DNA from: Sphingobacterium chungjuense
GTDB lineage: Bacteria > Bacteroidota > Bacteroidia > Sphingobacteriales > Sphingobacteriaceae
Direction of reading: 5' to 3'
Length of the DNA stretch: 64,000 bases
Assembly (NCBI RefSeq): GCF_011316935.1
Contig: NZ_WLYS01000002.1
Span: 558,001-622,000 of the forward strand
The position numbers and the translations under genes were made by a program. The first letter of the stretch is position 1, and each line of letters starts with the position of its first letter. Shown here in pieces: positions 45,050 through 54,389 of this stretch. Below the pieces are notes generated by a model. The model was not told the origin of the DNA and did no database searches. It saw only the letters and a list, made by a program, of their open reading frames with translations.

Positions 45050-45910
45050 CTACAGATAGGCAATCATCAATACTGCTATAATAGCCAAAGCTATCCCAAC
45101 AACATTTACACGAGATAGCTTTTCCTTGAAAAGCAATACACCCAGCAAAGCTCCTACGCCAATTACACCGATGTTCATTCCAGCAAATACGACAGAAGGA
45201 TTATTGACAAGTGCTTGATGTGCTCGCATATAAAATAAGATATTACCAAAATTCAAAGCACCTAACACTAGCCCCCAATACATAGATTTGGCTGAAAAAT
45301 GCAGCTTATTAAAAATACACTGTACTATAAAGTACATGAAAGCTAAGATAAAAGCACCCGTGAAGATCAACAACAAAGAAGTGGTATACGGCACATGTAT
45401 TTCAAGTGCCACCGTCTTAAACAACACATCAATCGCTCCGTAACCAACAAATACCAAAAGCGGAAAAAGCAAATAGCGCAAACCTTGACTCGGCCTCACA
45501 CCCTTGCGCCAGCCCACCAAAAAAGCAATAGCCAAAAAACCGACGAGAATACCAGCGATACGCCAAGCGCTAAACACTTCTCCAAAAACAAAAGCTGCCG
45601 CCAATAAAGACAATACCAACGAAAGCCGCTGCGCCACCTCGGTCTGCACCAAACCAGCATACCGTAGAGAATAGGATAATAACATAAACAAACCTGGCAA
45701 CAATACAGCAATAGGCAAATATGTGCGCCAAGGAAGCATAGACCAAGCTATCGTATTAAGATCCGGTTGAAATATAAAATAGGTAAAAGCTAATGCTGCT
45801 GGATAATTCCAGACAATCATTTGCCAAGTATCCACCCCACACTGTCTAGCGTATTTCAATAAAACTGCCACGGCTACCGAACAGCATATACTTATGAGCA
45901 CAAAATGCAT
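45050..45910 (-). CDS. EamA/DMT-family transporter
   Basis: A 286-residue inner membrane protein with about ten hydrophobic helices in two repeats, as in drug/metabolite transporters. GRYLLFPLLVFVGYGAIDVL lies in the middle and SVVFAGMNIGVIGVGALLGV, then LFKEKLSRVNVVGIALAIIA near the end are typical of the second EamA repeat. Such proteins export or import metabolites including amino acids, but the substrate is not evident. It is divergent from the aromatic amino acid operon, with about 540 bases between starts. Confidence 0.88.
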   Translation of the reverse strand: MHFVLISICCSVAVAVLLKYARQCGVDTWQMIVWNYPAALAFTYFIFQPDLNTIAWSMLPWRTYLPIAVLLPGLFMLLSYSLRYAGLVQTEVAQRLSLVLSLLAAAFVFGEVFSAWRIAGILVGFLAIAFLVGWRKGVRPSQGLRYLLFPLLVFVGYGAIDVLFKTVALEIHVPYTTSLLLIFTGAFILAFMYFIVQCIFNKLHFSAKSMYWGLVLGALNFGNILFYMRAHQALVNNPSVVFAGMNIGVIGVGALLGVLLFKEKLSRVNVVGIALAIIAVLMIAYL

Positions 45911-45917
45911 GTTAATG

Positions 45918-45925
45918 CAAAATTA
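45918..45925 (-). promoter_or_regulatory. Possible -7 promoter element of the DMT gene
   Basis: On the minus strand TAATTTTG, an exact TAnnTTTG match, 7 bases before the ATG. No TTG at the expected spacing, and the leader would be very short. Confidence 0.3.
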
Positions 45926-46264
45926 GGAAACAAAATTGGAACGCTGAACTAGGAACATCTCCAAAATCAATAAAAAAACAGGCGATTAAACGAGTTAATA
46001 TTTTAAAATTATTTATAAAAAAATAGATGTTATTATAGGAAATTTTTACACTTAAAAATTCGATATTTTTTGAAAAAATACATAGCATAAAACAAACAAA
46101 AAATGATATTCAAGTATATTAAACCACATTTAGTATATTTTTAAGGTTATTTTAATCAAAAATAACATCCAAAAAAACCTCTAAAAATATGCAATTATAG
46201 ACCTAAAAAAACAGCAATAAAAGGTATAAATAAACATCAAATAATATAAAAATTTCAAATTATT
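45926..46264. other. Very AT-rich stretch upstream of the aromatic operon leader
   Basis: About 340 bases with runs of A and T and almost no G or C between 46000 and 46260. No gene or clean repeat is visible. It could act as upstream promoter DNA or bind nucleoid proteins. Confidence 0.5.
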
Positions 46265-46294
46265 TTGCAGTTATCAATTTTTGCATTACTTTTG
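46265..46294 (+). promoter_or_regulatory. Promoter of the aromatic amino acid operon
   Basis: TTG (46265-46267), a spacer of exactly 19 bases, then TACTTTTG (46287-46294). Both elements and the spacing match the Bacteroidota housekeeping promoter. Transcription should start near 46300, some 12 bases before the leader peptide ATG. Confidence 0.8.
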
Positions 46295-46311
46295 GAAACA
46301 GAACGAGACAA

Positions 46312-46365
46312 ATGAACAGATTTTATACACAACCGTATTTTAGCTTTTTTTATTATCACGAATAA
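46312..46365 (+). CDS. Phe/Tyr-rich leader peptide of the aromatic operon
   Basis: A 17-codon reading frame, MNRFYTQPYFSFFYYHE, with four Phe and four Tyr residues. It starts about 12 bases after the predicted transcription start and ends 40 bases before a terminator. This is the layout of an attenuation leader: ribosome stalling at Phe or Tyr codons when charged tRNA is scarce would favour an antiterminator. Comparable to PheL of enterobacteria in logic, not in sequence. The frame is too short for a similarity test here; the composition and position are the evidence. Confidence 0.8.
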   Translation: MNRFYTQPYFSFFYYHE

Positions 46366-46370
46366 TAAGG

Positions 46371-46439
46371 GGGATACTATTGTGTACGTACTATAAAAGT
46401 AAACAGAGGTCCCGAAGCAACACGGGGCCTCTTTTTTTT
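46371..46439 (+). promoter_or_regulatory. Attenuator: terminator and possible antiterminator before pheA
   Basis: A 10-base-pair stem (46405-46414 with 46423-46432, one T-G wobble, 8-base loop) followed by eight T, ending 12 bases before the pheA ATG. It is a terminator placed before the first structural gene, not after a gene. GGGAT (46371-46375), just after the leader stop, can pair with GTCCC (46409-46413) of the 5' arm and would open the terminator; this alternative is weak and inferred. Confidence 0.75.
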
Positions 46440-46451
46440 GACTAAATCCAC

Positions 46452-47285
46452 ATGGAATCAGAAAAATTAAAGATTGCGATACAAGGCGTAAAAGGCTCTT
46501 TTCACGAAGAGGCCGCTTATAAATACTTTGGCAATGATATTGAGACATTGGAGTGTGAATCCTTCAAAAGGACCTGCGAACTGCTCAAACAAGGCAAAGC
46601 GGACTATGTAGTCATGGCCATTGAAAACTCCATTGCTGGAAGCATCCTGCCAAACTACAACCTATTGCGCGATTATCGCTTTCACATTTTAGGCGAAGTA
46701 CACCTGCATATCCAGCAACACTTGCTGGCACTACCAGGTACTAAGTTGGCCGACATTAAATTTGTAGAATCGCATCCTATTGCCATTCGCCAATGCGACG
46801 AATTTTTGAGCGAACACCCAGAGTGGATTGTGAAAGAAGGTATGGACACCGCCTCTAGTGCGCAAAATATCGTTTCTGAAAAGCTAGCCAACACAGCTGC
46901 CATCGCTGGAGAGGCTGCCGCAAAGATCTATGGCCTAGAAATTATCGAACGCCGCATAGAAACGAACAAAAAGAATGCAACACGCTTCTTAATTCTTTCC
47001 AACGACGTGGTCGAACAGAAGAATGCAAACAAAGCATCCCTCTCTTTCCAAACGGGCAATGCCGTCGGTTCATTGGCTATTATCTTACAATGCTTCGCTG
47101 AGCAAAATGTGAATCTCAGCAAGATCCAATCCATGCCAGTCGTGGGCAAGCGGAATGAATACGACTTCTATGTTGATGTAGAATGGAAGAAACAGTCGGA
47201 TTATGACGCAGCGATCCGCAAAGTATTGAAGCACTCCGTGAATTTTAACATCATGGGCGAATACATTAAAAACGAACGCGTTTAA
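46452..47285 (+). CDS. pheA: Prephenate dehydratase
   Basis: A 277-residue enzyme converting prephenate to phenylpyruvate, the last specific step to phenylalanine before transamination. The PDT domain runs about 5-190 with GVKGSFHEEAAYKYF, MAIENSIAGSILPNYN and the TRFLIL motif; the C-terminal ACT domain (about 197-277) contains GSLAIILQCFAEQNVNLSKI and the GKRNEYDFYVDVE block and probably binds Phe for feedback inhibition. There is no chorismate mutase domain here; that activity is fused to the next gene. It is the first gene after the Phe/Tyr attenuator. Confidence 0.96.
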   Translation: MESEKLKIAIQGVKGSFHEEAAYKYFGNDIETLECESFKRTCELLKQGKADYVVMAIENSIAGSILPNYNLLRDYRFHILGEVHLHIQQHLLALPGTKLADIKFVESHPIAIRQCDEFLSEHPEWIVKEGMDTASSAQNIVSEKLANTAAIAGEAAAKIYGLEIIERRIETNKKNATRFLILSNDVVEQKNANKASLSFQTGNAVGSLAIILQCFAEQNVNLSKIQSMPVVGKRNEYDFYVDVEWKKQSDYDAAIRKVLKHSVNFNIMGEYIKNERV

Positions 47286-47321
47286 ATAATTTATCAGAAA
47301 AAAAATAAAAACATATATACG

Positions 47322-48428
47322 ATGAAACATTCATTAGACATCTTGCCATTAAGTTCTTGGATTGATACAGGCGACAAGCCATTGGTAATTGCGGGACCTT
47401 GTAGTGCCGAGACCGAAGAACAAGTAGTATCTACAGCACATTTATTGGCTAACACAGGTAAAGTACACGTGCTACGCGCCGGAATCTGGAAACCACGCAC
47501 TCGTCCAGGAGAATTTGAAGGAATCGGAAGCATTGGTTTGGAGTGGTTGAAAAGAGCGAAAGCAGAAACAGGACTTCCGACAGCGACTGAAGTAGCTACC
47601 GCAAAACATGTGGAAGAAGCTTTAGCAGCAGGTATAGATGTCTTGTGGATTGGCGCGCGTTCTACCGCAAACCCATTCACTGTACAGGAAATTGCCGATG
47701 CATTGCAAGGAGTAGATGTTCCAGTAATTGTCAAAAACCCAGTAAATCCAGATTTATCACTATGGATTGGTGCTTTGGAGCGCGTAAACCGTGCCGGTAT
47801 TAAGAAATTAGCGGCTATCCACCGTGGATTCTCTTCTTTCGAGAAAACCGCTTTCCGTAACGAACCGATGTGGGATATTGCGATCCAATTGAAATCCATC
47901 GCACCAGAATTGCCTATCATCAACGATCCAAGTCATATCTGTGGCAATCGTGAATTGCTACCATACATCTCTCAAAAAGCATTGGATATGGATATGCAAG
48001 GTTTAATCATAGAATCACACATTGATCCGTCGGTAGCTTGGACAGATGCTAAACAGCAATTAACGCCGGGAGCATTAGCAGATATGTTAAGCAATATTGC
48101 AGTTCGTCATGCAGAGTCTAACAACCCTGCATTCGAAGATAAACTATCGGAATTGCGTCAGAACATCGACAAATTGGATAACGACATCATCAAAATGATT
48201 GGCGACCGTATGAAAATCGCAGAAAAAATTGGCGAATACAAACGTGATAACAACGTCACCATCTTACAAGTTAACCGTTGGGACGAAATCGTACAAAAAC
48301 GTGTTCAATTAGCCAAAGCATTGAACATCGGTGAAGACTTCGCGGTGAAATATTTAGAGTTATTGCACAACGAATCTATACGCAAGCAAAACGAGGTAAT
48401 GAACAGCAAAACGATTGCAGAAGCATAA
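47322..48428 (+). CDS. Bifunctional DAHP synthase / chorismate mutase
   Basis: A 368-residue fusion. Residues 1-265 are a 3-deoxy-7-phosphoheptulonate synthase of the short KDO8P-like class: VIAGPCSAETEEQVVST, then RAGIWKPRTRPGEFEGIG and INDPSHICGNRELL. Residues about 270-360 are a type II (AroQ) chorismate mutase: LSELRQNIDKLDNDIIKMIG, RMKIAEKIGEYKRDNN and LELLHNESIRKQNEV. The fusion couples entry into the shikimate pathway to the branch toward prephenate. It follows pheA after 36 bases and its stop shares a base with the aroA start (TAATG). Confidence 0.95.
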   Translation: MKHSLDILPLSSWIDTGDKPLVIAGPCSAETEEQVVSTAHLLANTGKVHVLRAGIWKPRTRPGEFEGIGSIGLEWLKRAKAETGLPTATEVATAKHVEEALAAGIDVLWIGARSTANPFTVQEIADALQGVDVPVIVKNPVNPDLSLWIGALERVNRAGIKKLAAIHRGFSSFEKTAFRNEPMWDIAIQLKSIAPELPIINDPSHICGNRELLPYISQKALDMDMQGLIIESHIDPSVAWTDAKQQLTPGALADMLSNIAVRHAESNNPAFEDKLSELRQNIDKLDNDIIKMIGDRMKIAEKIGEYKRDNNVTILQVNRWDEIVQKRVQLAKALNIGEDFAVKYLELLHNESIRKQNEVMNSKTIAEA

Positions 48429-49687
48429 TGAGCGACCTCCAAAAAGTCTCCTTATCACATGCTAACAAGACAATAAGCGGAACGGTAGTGCTCACGGGTT
48501 CAAAATCCGAGAGCAACCGCGCCCTTATCATTCAAGCCCTTAGTCAAGGTAGTGTTAGCGTGGCTAATCTTTCGGAAGCAGCCGATACCGTCACCATGAG
48601 CGAAGCACTTGCTATCGCAAGCGATTCGTCTGCCACAGGCGATCGTACAAAGATTGACATTGGGCCTGCTGGCACAGCAATGCGATTCCTGACTTCGTTC
48701 TTGAGTTTATCCGCAGGATCATTTGAACTAACGGGCAGCGCACGCATGCAAGAACGCCCAATCAAGTTATTGGTAGATGCTTTGCAAACTATCGGCGCTA
48801 AAATCAGCTACGCAGCAAAAGAAGGTTATCCGCCACTACATATTGATGGAACATTTGAGCAAACGGCGACGAAGGTTTCGATTCCAGGCGACATCAGTAG
48901 TCAATACATTTCCTCGTTGTTGCTTATCGCAGCTGCACTACCAAAAGGATTGAACCTTCAAATAGCAGGTGAGCTCACTTCGAAGCCATATGTGAGCATG
49001 ACACTAGATATGCTGCGCGAATCAGGCATTGAATACCAATGGAATGAGCAAACGATTAGTATTCCGGCGCAATCATTTGGCGCGGCTACACTCTATGTAG
49101 AGCCTGATTGGAGCGCTGCTTCTTATTGGTATGCTATGGTTGCTTTGGCAAAAGAGGGCTCTCTTTTCTTACCAGGCTTGAAGAAAAGCAGTTTACAAGG
49201 AGATATTGCCATTGCTAATATCATGACGCATTTTGGTGTACATACCACCTTTGAAGAAGGTGGTATTACATTACAAAAAAGTACGTTGACTGGCGATCCG
49301 GTTTTTCTAGATTTAAAAGAATGTCCTGATTTGGCACAGACCATTGTCGTCATCGCAGCAGCACTGCGAATCCCGACTACTTTTACGGGACTAGAAACCT
49401 TGAAGATTAAAGAAACAGATCGTATCGCCGCTTTGCAGAACGAAATTGGAAAATTCGGCTGTAAATTGCACGAAGATAATGAGATCTACACATTGGATAC
49501 GGAAGGCTATTTTGCACCTAAAGAGTTAGTGATCGCAACATACGAAGATCATCGTATGGCGATGGCCTTTGCGCCACTTGCCCTTCATTTTCCGCAAGTT
49601 ACGGTAGAAGAGCCAGCGGTAGTCAACAAGTCTTACCCAGACTTTTGGCAACACTTACAGGATCAGCAATTCAACCTAGTTTGGTAA
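48428..49687 (+). CDS. aroA: 3-phosphoshikimate 1-carboxyvinyltransferase (EPSP synthase)
   Basis: A 419-residue shikimate-pathway enzyme joining PEP to shikimate-3-phosphate. Recognisable segments are LTGSKSESNRALIIQALSQG at the N-terminus, GPAGTAMRFLTSFLS (PEP site), IPGDISSQYISSLLL, LKECPDLAQTIVVIAAALRI, then LKIKETDRIAALQNEI and YEDHRMAMAFAPLAL. Length is slightly below the E. coli enzyme. The TAATG overlap with the preceding gene indicates translational coupling. Confidence 0.95.
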   Translation: MSDLQKVSLSHANKTISGTVVLTGSKSESNRALIIQALSQGSVSVANLSEAADTVTMSEALAIASDSSATGDRTKIDIGPAGTAMRFLTSFLSLSAGSFELTGSARMQERPIKLLVDALQTIGAKISYAAKEGYPPLHIDGTFEQTATKVSIPGDISSQYISSLLLIAAALPKGLNLQIAGELTSKPYVSMTLDMLRESGIEYQWNEQTISIPAQSFGAATLYVEPDWSAASYWYAMVALAKEGSLFLPGLKKSSLQGDIAIANIMTHFGVHTTFEEGGITLQKSTLTGDPVFLDLKECPDLAQTIVVIAAALRIPTTFTGLETLKIKETDRIAALQNEIGKFGCKLHEDNEIYTLDTEGYFAPKELVIATYEDHRMAMAFAPLALHFPQVTVEEPAVVNKSYPDFWQHLQDQQFNLVW

Positions 49688-49720
49688 TCATTCCGAAGAT
49701 TACTACCACATCATTATAAA

Positions 49721-49759
49721 TAATTCGGCATCAAAAGTTATATTTTTGATGCCGAATTA
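49721..49759. repeat. Perfect 16-base inverted repeat between aroA and aroC
   Basis: Arms at 49721-49736 and 49744-49759 (TAATTCGGCATCAAAA), 7-base loop. It lies in the 97-base gap between aroA and aroC, 26 bases before the aroC ATG. No T-run follows on the plus strand, so it is not a clear terminator; RNA processing or partial termination are possible. Confidence 0.75.
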
Positions 49760-49784
49760 ATATATTTACAACCTAAACTTAACT

Positions 49785-50876
49785 ATGGCAGGAAATTCTT
49801 TTGGCGATCTGTTCCGCATCACAACATATGGTGAATCTCACGGGAAAGCTATTGGCGTAATTATAGACGGATGTCCGTCGCAGATTGATATTGATGAAGA
49901 ATTCATTCAGTCGGAGTTGGACAAACGTAAACCGGGACAATCTAAAATTACTACACAACGAAAAGAAAGCGATATCGCACAGATCTTGTCGGGTGTATTC
50001 GAAGGAAAATCTACGGGCACTCCCATTGCAATCAATATTCCTAACGAAGATCAGCGATCCAAAGATTACTCGCATATCAAAGATAAGTTTCGCCCTTCGC
50101 ATGCAGATTACACCTATCAGGTGAAATACGGCATTCGCGATTATCGCGGTGGTGGCCGGTCTTCGGCACGCGAAACTGCCGCACGTGTGGCAGCGGGAGC
50201 CATTGCCAAACTATTCTTAAAGCAACATGGCATTGAAATCCTTGCCCATGTTTCTGGTGTAGGCCAATTGGAAGCACCAAACCTCGATGTATCTGATCTG
50301 ACGGAATTAGTCAAACTGCGCGAGAGCAATATCGTGCGATGTGCTGATCCGGCTACCGCCGCAGAAATGATCGAATTTATCGACCAAGTTCGTAAGAATG
50401 GCGACACCGTTGGCGGAAGAATATCTACTGTAATTCGTGGGTTACCAGTCGGACTGGGTGAACCCGTATTCGACAAGCTACATGCCGATTTGGGCAAAGC
50501 TATGCTCAGTATTAATGCGGTGCATGGATTTGAATATGGATCTGGATTTGTCGGTTCTGAAATGCTGGGCTCGGAGCACAATGATATTTTCATCGCCGAA
50601 GAAGGCCAGCCAACTCGCACCAAAACGAATTTTTCTGGCGGTATACAAGGTGGTTTATCCAATGGGATGGACATTACTTTTCGCACTGCTTTTAAACCCG
50701 TGGCCACGATTATGCGTGACCAAGCTACTATCGACGAAAGTGGTAGCGAAACAACTATATCCGGCAAAGGCCGACATGATCCATGTGTGGTACCACGCGC
50801 GGTGATTATCGTAGAAGCGATGGCTGCCTTGGTGATTGCCGATCATTTATTAAAATACCAATCTAATGCGCGATAA
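49785..50876 (+). CDS. aroC: Chorismate synthase
   Basis: A 363-residue flavin-dependent enzyme that makes chorismate from EPSP. The N-terminus [20 protein letters not shown], then [40 protein letters not shown] and the C-terminal [12 protein letters not shown] are the signatures of the family. Length is normal. The ROK kinase downstream overlaps its end by 11 bases, so the two are cotranslated. Confidence 0.97.
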   Translation: MAGNSFGDLFRITTYGESHGKAIGVIIDGCPSQIDIDEEFIQSELDKRKPGQSKITTQRKESDIAQILSGVFEGKSTGTPIAINIPNEDQRSKDYSHIKDKFRPSHADYTYQVKYGIRDYRGGGRSSARETAARVAAGAIAKLFLKQHGIEILAHVSGVGQLEAPNLDVSDLTELVKLRESNIVRCADPATAAEMIEFIDQVRKNGDTVGGRISTVIRGLPVGLGEPVFDKLHADLGKAMLSINAVHGFEYGSGFVGSEMLGSEHNDIFIAEEGQPTRTKTNFSGGIQGGLSNGMDITFRTAFKPVATIMRDQATIDESGSETTISGKGRHDPCVVPRAVIIVEAMAALVIADHLLKYQSNAR

Positions 50877-51762
50877 TCGCTTTGTTCTGGCCTGTGACAT
50901 TGGCGGAACGCATATAACTGCTGCAATCGTAGATACCGATCACTGGATTATTCTGGAGGATACGATCACGCGTCAGCACGTTGATTCTTCTTCAGATGCT
51001 AAATCGATTTTACAGAATTGGACAGACTGCATGCGTGCTTGTATAGCGAGTAGCAAAGAGGAAATTCGAGAGATTGGAATAGCGATGCCAGGCCCTTTCG
51101 ATTACGAAGAAGGTCGTGCTTTGATGATCGGACAAACCAAATACGACAGCCTTTATCAGATGGTAGTGACACAACCCATCAAAGATAATCTGTCGGGATT
51201 GCCAATCCAAAAAATCTCGTATATCAACGATGCGGCGGCGTTTTTACAAGGTGAAATCTTTGCGCAAGGTCTGGAGCATAAAGATCGGATTTTGGGTATC
51301 ACGCTCGGCACAGGGTTAGGTAGCGCGGTATGGAGCAAAGGTGAAAAAGCATTTGATGCTGCTTTGTGGGAAGCCCCTTTCCGAGGTACTATTTTCGAAG
51401 AATTCCTAGTAACCAGATGGTTTACCAAACGTTTTGAAGAACTTACTGGTATCCAGAAGCCGGGTCTAAAGGAAATTTTGGAACAACACGGCGACCTGTC
51501 AGAAACAACCACTTTGTTAGAAGAATATGTACAGCATTTGTTGGATTTCTTAGCTTATTTTAGTGAAAAACATGAAGCCTACAATTTCATCATTGGAGGT
51601 AATATCACCAAAGCTTGGGACAAGATTTGCATTGGAAAAAAAGCCGCACTTGGGGCTTATAACATCGAACTGGGCAAATATCAAGAACATGCCGCGATCA
51701 TTGGCGCAGCTTCACTATTTAATGTTCCGCAGTCTAAAGCGGCGGTCAGCAAAGCCAGATAG
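50866..51762 (+). CDS. ROK-family sugar kinase lacking the zinc motif
   Basis: A 298-residue protein with the ATP-binding [32 protein letters not shown], the sugar-site [14 protein letters not shown] and the second phosphate loop [12 protein letters not shown]. The usual ROK zinc-binding cluster (CxCGxxGCxE) is absent; the equivalent stretch reads [20 protein letters not shown] glucokinase or related hexose kinase is likely, but the missing metal site leaves this open. It overlaps aroC by 11 bases, an odd partner for an aromatic operon. Confidence 0.88.
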   Translation: MRDNRFVLACDIGGTHITAAIVDTDHWIILEDTITRQHVDSSSDAKSILQNWTDCMRACIASSKEEIREIGIAMPGPFDYEEGRALMIGQTKYDSLYQMVVTQPIKDNLSGLPIQKISYINDAAAFLQGEIFAQGLEHKDRILGITLGTGLGSAVWSKGEKAFDAALWEAPFRGTIFEEFLVTRWFTKRFEELTGIQKPGLKEILEQHGDLSETTTLLEEYVQHLLDFLAYFSEKHEAYNFIIGGNITKAWDKICIGKKAALGAYNIELGKYQEHAAIIGAASLFNVPQSKAAVSKAR

Positions 51763-51773
51763 TACACATAAAA

Positions 51774-51795
51774 AAGGCAGTCATTCGACTGCCTT
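51774..51795. terminator. Bidirectional terminator between the ROK and E1 genes
   Basis: A 9-base perfect stem (51774-51782 with 51787-51795, AAGGCAGTC, 4-base loop). On the minus strand it is followed by TTTTTTA, on the plus strand by a weaker CTTACTTTC. Confidence 0.8.
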
Positions 51796-51834
51796 CTTAC
51801 TTTCTATTTCTTAGTATACAAAAACATCAGATCG

Positions 51835-54252
51835 CTAATAGATAGCAGGATACTTTTGTGGATTTGTTTCACTGATCATCGCATAGACTGTTTCGATCAC
51901 ATCATCTACCGACGGTTTGGTAAAATAATCACCATCCGAACCATATGGTGGGCGATGCGATTTAGCGGTTAATGTTCGCGGCTGGCTATCCAATAAATAA
52001 TAACCTTGCTGATCTTCCAGAATCTGGCTGAGCAAATACGCAGAAGCACCGCCTGGAAAATCTTCATCTACCACCAATAACTTGTTGGTCTTTTGCAAGG
52101 ACGTGGCACAGATCTTCTCTCGGTCGAACGGCATCAAATACTGTGCATCAACGATCTCTAACGAGATACCCAGCTTTTCTAATTCTAATGCTGCCTCTTG
52201 TACGACGCGTAAGGTAGAACCATAAGACACGACTGTAATGTCGTGTCCTTCGCGCACAATTTCTGCTACGCCAAGAGGAACTGTAAAATCGCTCACGTTT
52301 TGAGGCATTTTTTCTTTGAGACGATAGCCGTTCAGACATTCTACAACCAAAGCTGGTTCATCTGATTTTAGCAACATATTGTACATCCCTGCCGCTTGAG
52401 TCATATTGCGTGGTACACAAAGATGAATACCGCGTAGTGCACCTAACAAAACCGACATGGGCGAACCCGAGTGCCATACACCTTCTAAGCGATGACCACG
52501 CGTACGGATAATTAATGGCGCTTTTTGTCTTCCCTTGGTACGATAACTTAGGCTAGCCAAATCATCGCTCAACACGGGTAACGCATAGATTAAATAATCC
52601 AAGTATTGAATCTCTGCAATTGGCCGAAGGCCACGCATGGCCAACCCTATTCCTTTGCCGATAATAGTCGATTCGCGAATACCTGTATCAAAGATGCGCG
52701 CTTCACCAAATTGCTCTTGCAAGCCGGCAAATCCTTGGTTCACATCCCCTATTTTACCGACATCTTCCCCAAAAGCGATGAGTCGGTCATCTTTAGCGAA
52801 ATGCTCTCGGAAACAAGCATTCAGAATTTCGCGGCCATCGACTACAGGTGATTCTACATCATATTCTGGTTGTACATTTTCTACTAGCGATGGGCTATTG
52901 GTCGTATTGGAAAACAGGAAATCATTGTACCTGTCTTGGTTGATTTTTTGCTGCTTGTTGTACCAATCTAACAAAGCTTCTTTGCCATCTACTGCGTCGC
53001 CGCGCAATTCTCGCAGTGCGCGACGCACATTGCCATAAATTTCATGTAACGCATATTCCGTTAAGGATTGCAAAGTCTTTAAGGGAATTTCTACCCTTTC
53101 GTCATCTATATTACTGAGCAAGGCAACTGCCTGATCAAAGTCTACCTGCAACAGCTGCTGATAGTCTGTCCATGCACGACGTTGTTCTGCGCGCACTTTT
53201 TCTTTACACTCGCGCTCAATGATTAGCAAAGTTTCTTCATCAGCAATCCCAGATTCCAACATCCAATGGCGCATCTTTAAATTGCAATCGTACTCTTCTT
53301 CCCATTTCAAACGATCGCCGGTTTTATACCGCTCATGCGATCCTGATGTAGAATGCCCTTGAGGCTGTGTCATTTCACAGACATGCACGATACAAGGTCC
53401 ATGTTTTTCGCGAGCCAGATCGGCGGCTTTTTCATATACCTCGCATAAGCCCGGATAATCCCAACCACAAACTCTAAAAATTTCGAAACCCACGCCATGT
53501 TCATCTGTCTGAAACCCTTTGAGCACCTGTGAAATATCTGATTTTGTCGTTTGCACATCATTAGGTACTGAAATCCCATATCCATCATCCCAGATAGAAA
53601 CGACTAAAGGCAACTGCTTGACACCAATCGCATTGATTGTTTCCCAAAATATTCCCTCTGAGGTAGAAGCATTGCCAATATTACAGAACACGACTTCATT
53701 ACCATTGTCTGAGAAGTATTTTAAATAGCGAAGCGCTTCATTATCCCGATAATAGGTAGATGCTAATCCCAAACCAACCGCACGAGCCATTTGTCCGCCA
53801 GTAGTGGAAATATCCGATGCGGAATTTTTTTGTTGTGTCTGATTCAACCATTGGCCATCTCCATCCAGCAACTGTGTCGAGAAGTGACAATTCATCTGCC
53901 GACCTCCAGAAGCCGGCTCAATAGCTAAATCTGGCGTGGCATATAGTTGACTAAAAAACTGATAGACATCGGTGAACCCTAATGCCATAGCCATGGTCTG
54001 GTCGCGGTAATATCCCGAACGCCAATCACCATTTCTAAAAGCCTTTGATAATGCTATCTGTGCCAACTCTTTACCATCTCCAAAAATACCAAACTTAGCC
54101 TTACCCGTCAGCACTTCCTTACGCCCTAACAAGCTCACCTGCCGACTTTCTACGGCCAGCCGGTAATCGCTAATTATCAGGTCACGAAACTCTTCGAAAC
54201 TGAGCTTTGATGAATCAAAATCTACGTTGTGGGTCGCGTTTGTATTAGACAT
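51835..54252 (-). CDS. Branched-chain-type 2-oxoacid dehydrogenase, fused E1 alpha/beta
   Basis: An 805-residue thiamine-diphosphate enzyme with both E1 chains in one polypeptide. The alpha part (about 1-380) has GGRQMNCHFSTQLLDGDGQW, GNASTSEGIFWETINAIG and WDDGYGISVP; the beta part (about 475-805) has LIAFGEDVGKIGDVNQGFAG, IGLAMRGLRPIAEIQYLDY and LVVDEDFPGGASAYLLS. It decarboxylates a 2-oxoacid, probably from branched-chain amino acids, and passes the acyl group to an E2. No E2 or E3 gene is in the window. Fused E1 proteins of this type are usual in Bacteroidota. Confidence 0.93.
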   Translation of the reverse strand: MSNTNATHNVDFDSSKLSFEEFRDLIISDYRLAVESRQVSLLGRKEVLTGKAKFGIFGDGKELAQIALSKAFRNGDWRSGYYRDQTMAMALGFTDVYQFFSQLYATPDLAIEPASGGRQMNCHFSTQLLDGDGQWLNQTQQKNSASDISTTGGQMARAVGLGLASTYYRDNEALRYLKYFSDNGNEVVFCNIGNASTSEGIFWETINAIGVKQLPLVVSIWDDGYGISVPNDVQTTKSDISQVLKGFQTDEHGVGFEIFRVCGWDYPGLCEVYEKAADLAREKHGPCIVHVCEMTQPQGHSTSGSHERYKTGDRLKWEEEYDCNLKMRHWMLESGIADEETLLIIERECKEKVRAEQRRAWTDYQQLLQVDFDQAVALLSNIDDERVEIPLKTLQSLTEYALHEIYGNVRRALRELRGDAVDGKEALLDWYNKQQKINQDRYNDFLFSNTTNSPSLVENVQPEYDVESPVVDGREILNACFREHFAKDDRLIAFGEDVGKIGDVNQGFAGLQEQFGEARIFDTGIRESTIIGKGIGLAMRGLRPIAEIQYLDYLIYALPVLSDDLASLSYRTKGRQKAPLIIRTRGHRLEGVWHSGSPMSVLLGALRGIHLCVPRNMTQAAGMYNMLLKSDEPALVVECLNGYRLKEKMPQNVSDFTVPLGVAEIVREGHDITVVSYGSTLRVVQEAALELEKLGISLEIVDAQYLMPFDREKICATSLQKTNKLLVVDEDFPGGASAYLLSQILEDQQGYYLLDSQPRTLTAKSHRPPYGSDGDYFTKPSVDDVIETVYAMISETNPQKYPAIY

Positions 54253-54271
54253 TATTAAATATGGTTTCTAA

Positions 54272-54279
54272 CAAAAATA
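54272..54279 (-). promoter_or_regulatory. Possible -7 promoter element of the E1 gene
   Basis: On the minus strand TATTTTTG, an exact TAnnTTTG match, 19 bases before the ATG. No TTG at the -33 position. Confidence 0.4.
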
Positions 54280-54389
54280 GTAAAATTTTATATCGTTCTA
54301 TGCACGTTCGTCTAATAAAAAACCGTCATATTGACATACTTGAGCCGAAATTCAACAAAGATTCCTTAATTTTAGCATCTTTAAACGCT

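Noticed and set aside
54261-54389. N-terminal extension of the hypothetical gene
   Set aside because: The stretch overlaps the probable promoter of the divergent E1 gene and has no coding character; ATG 54390 is more natural.
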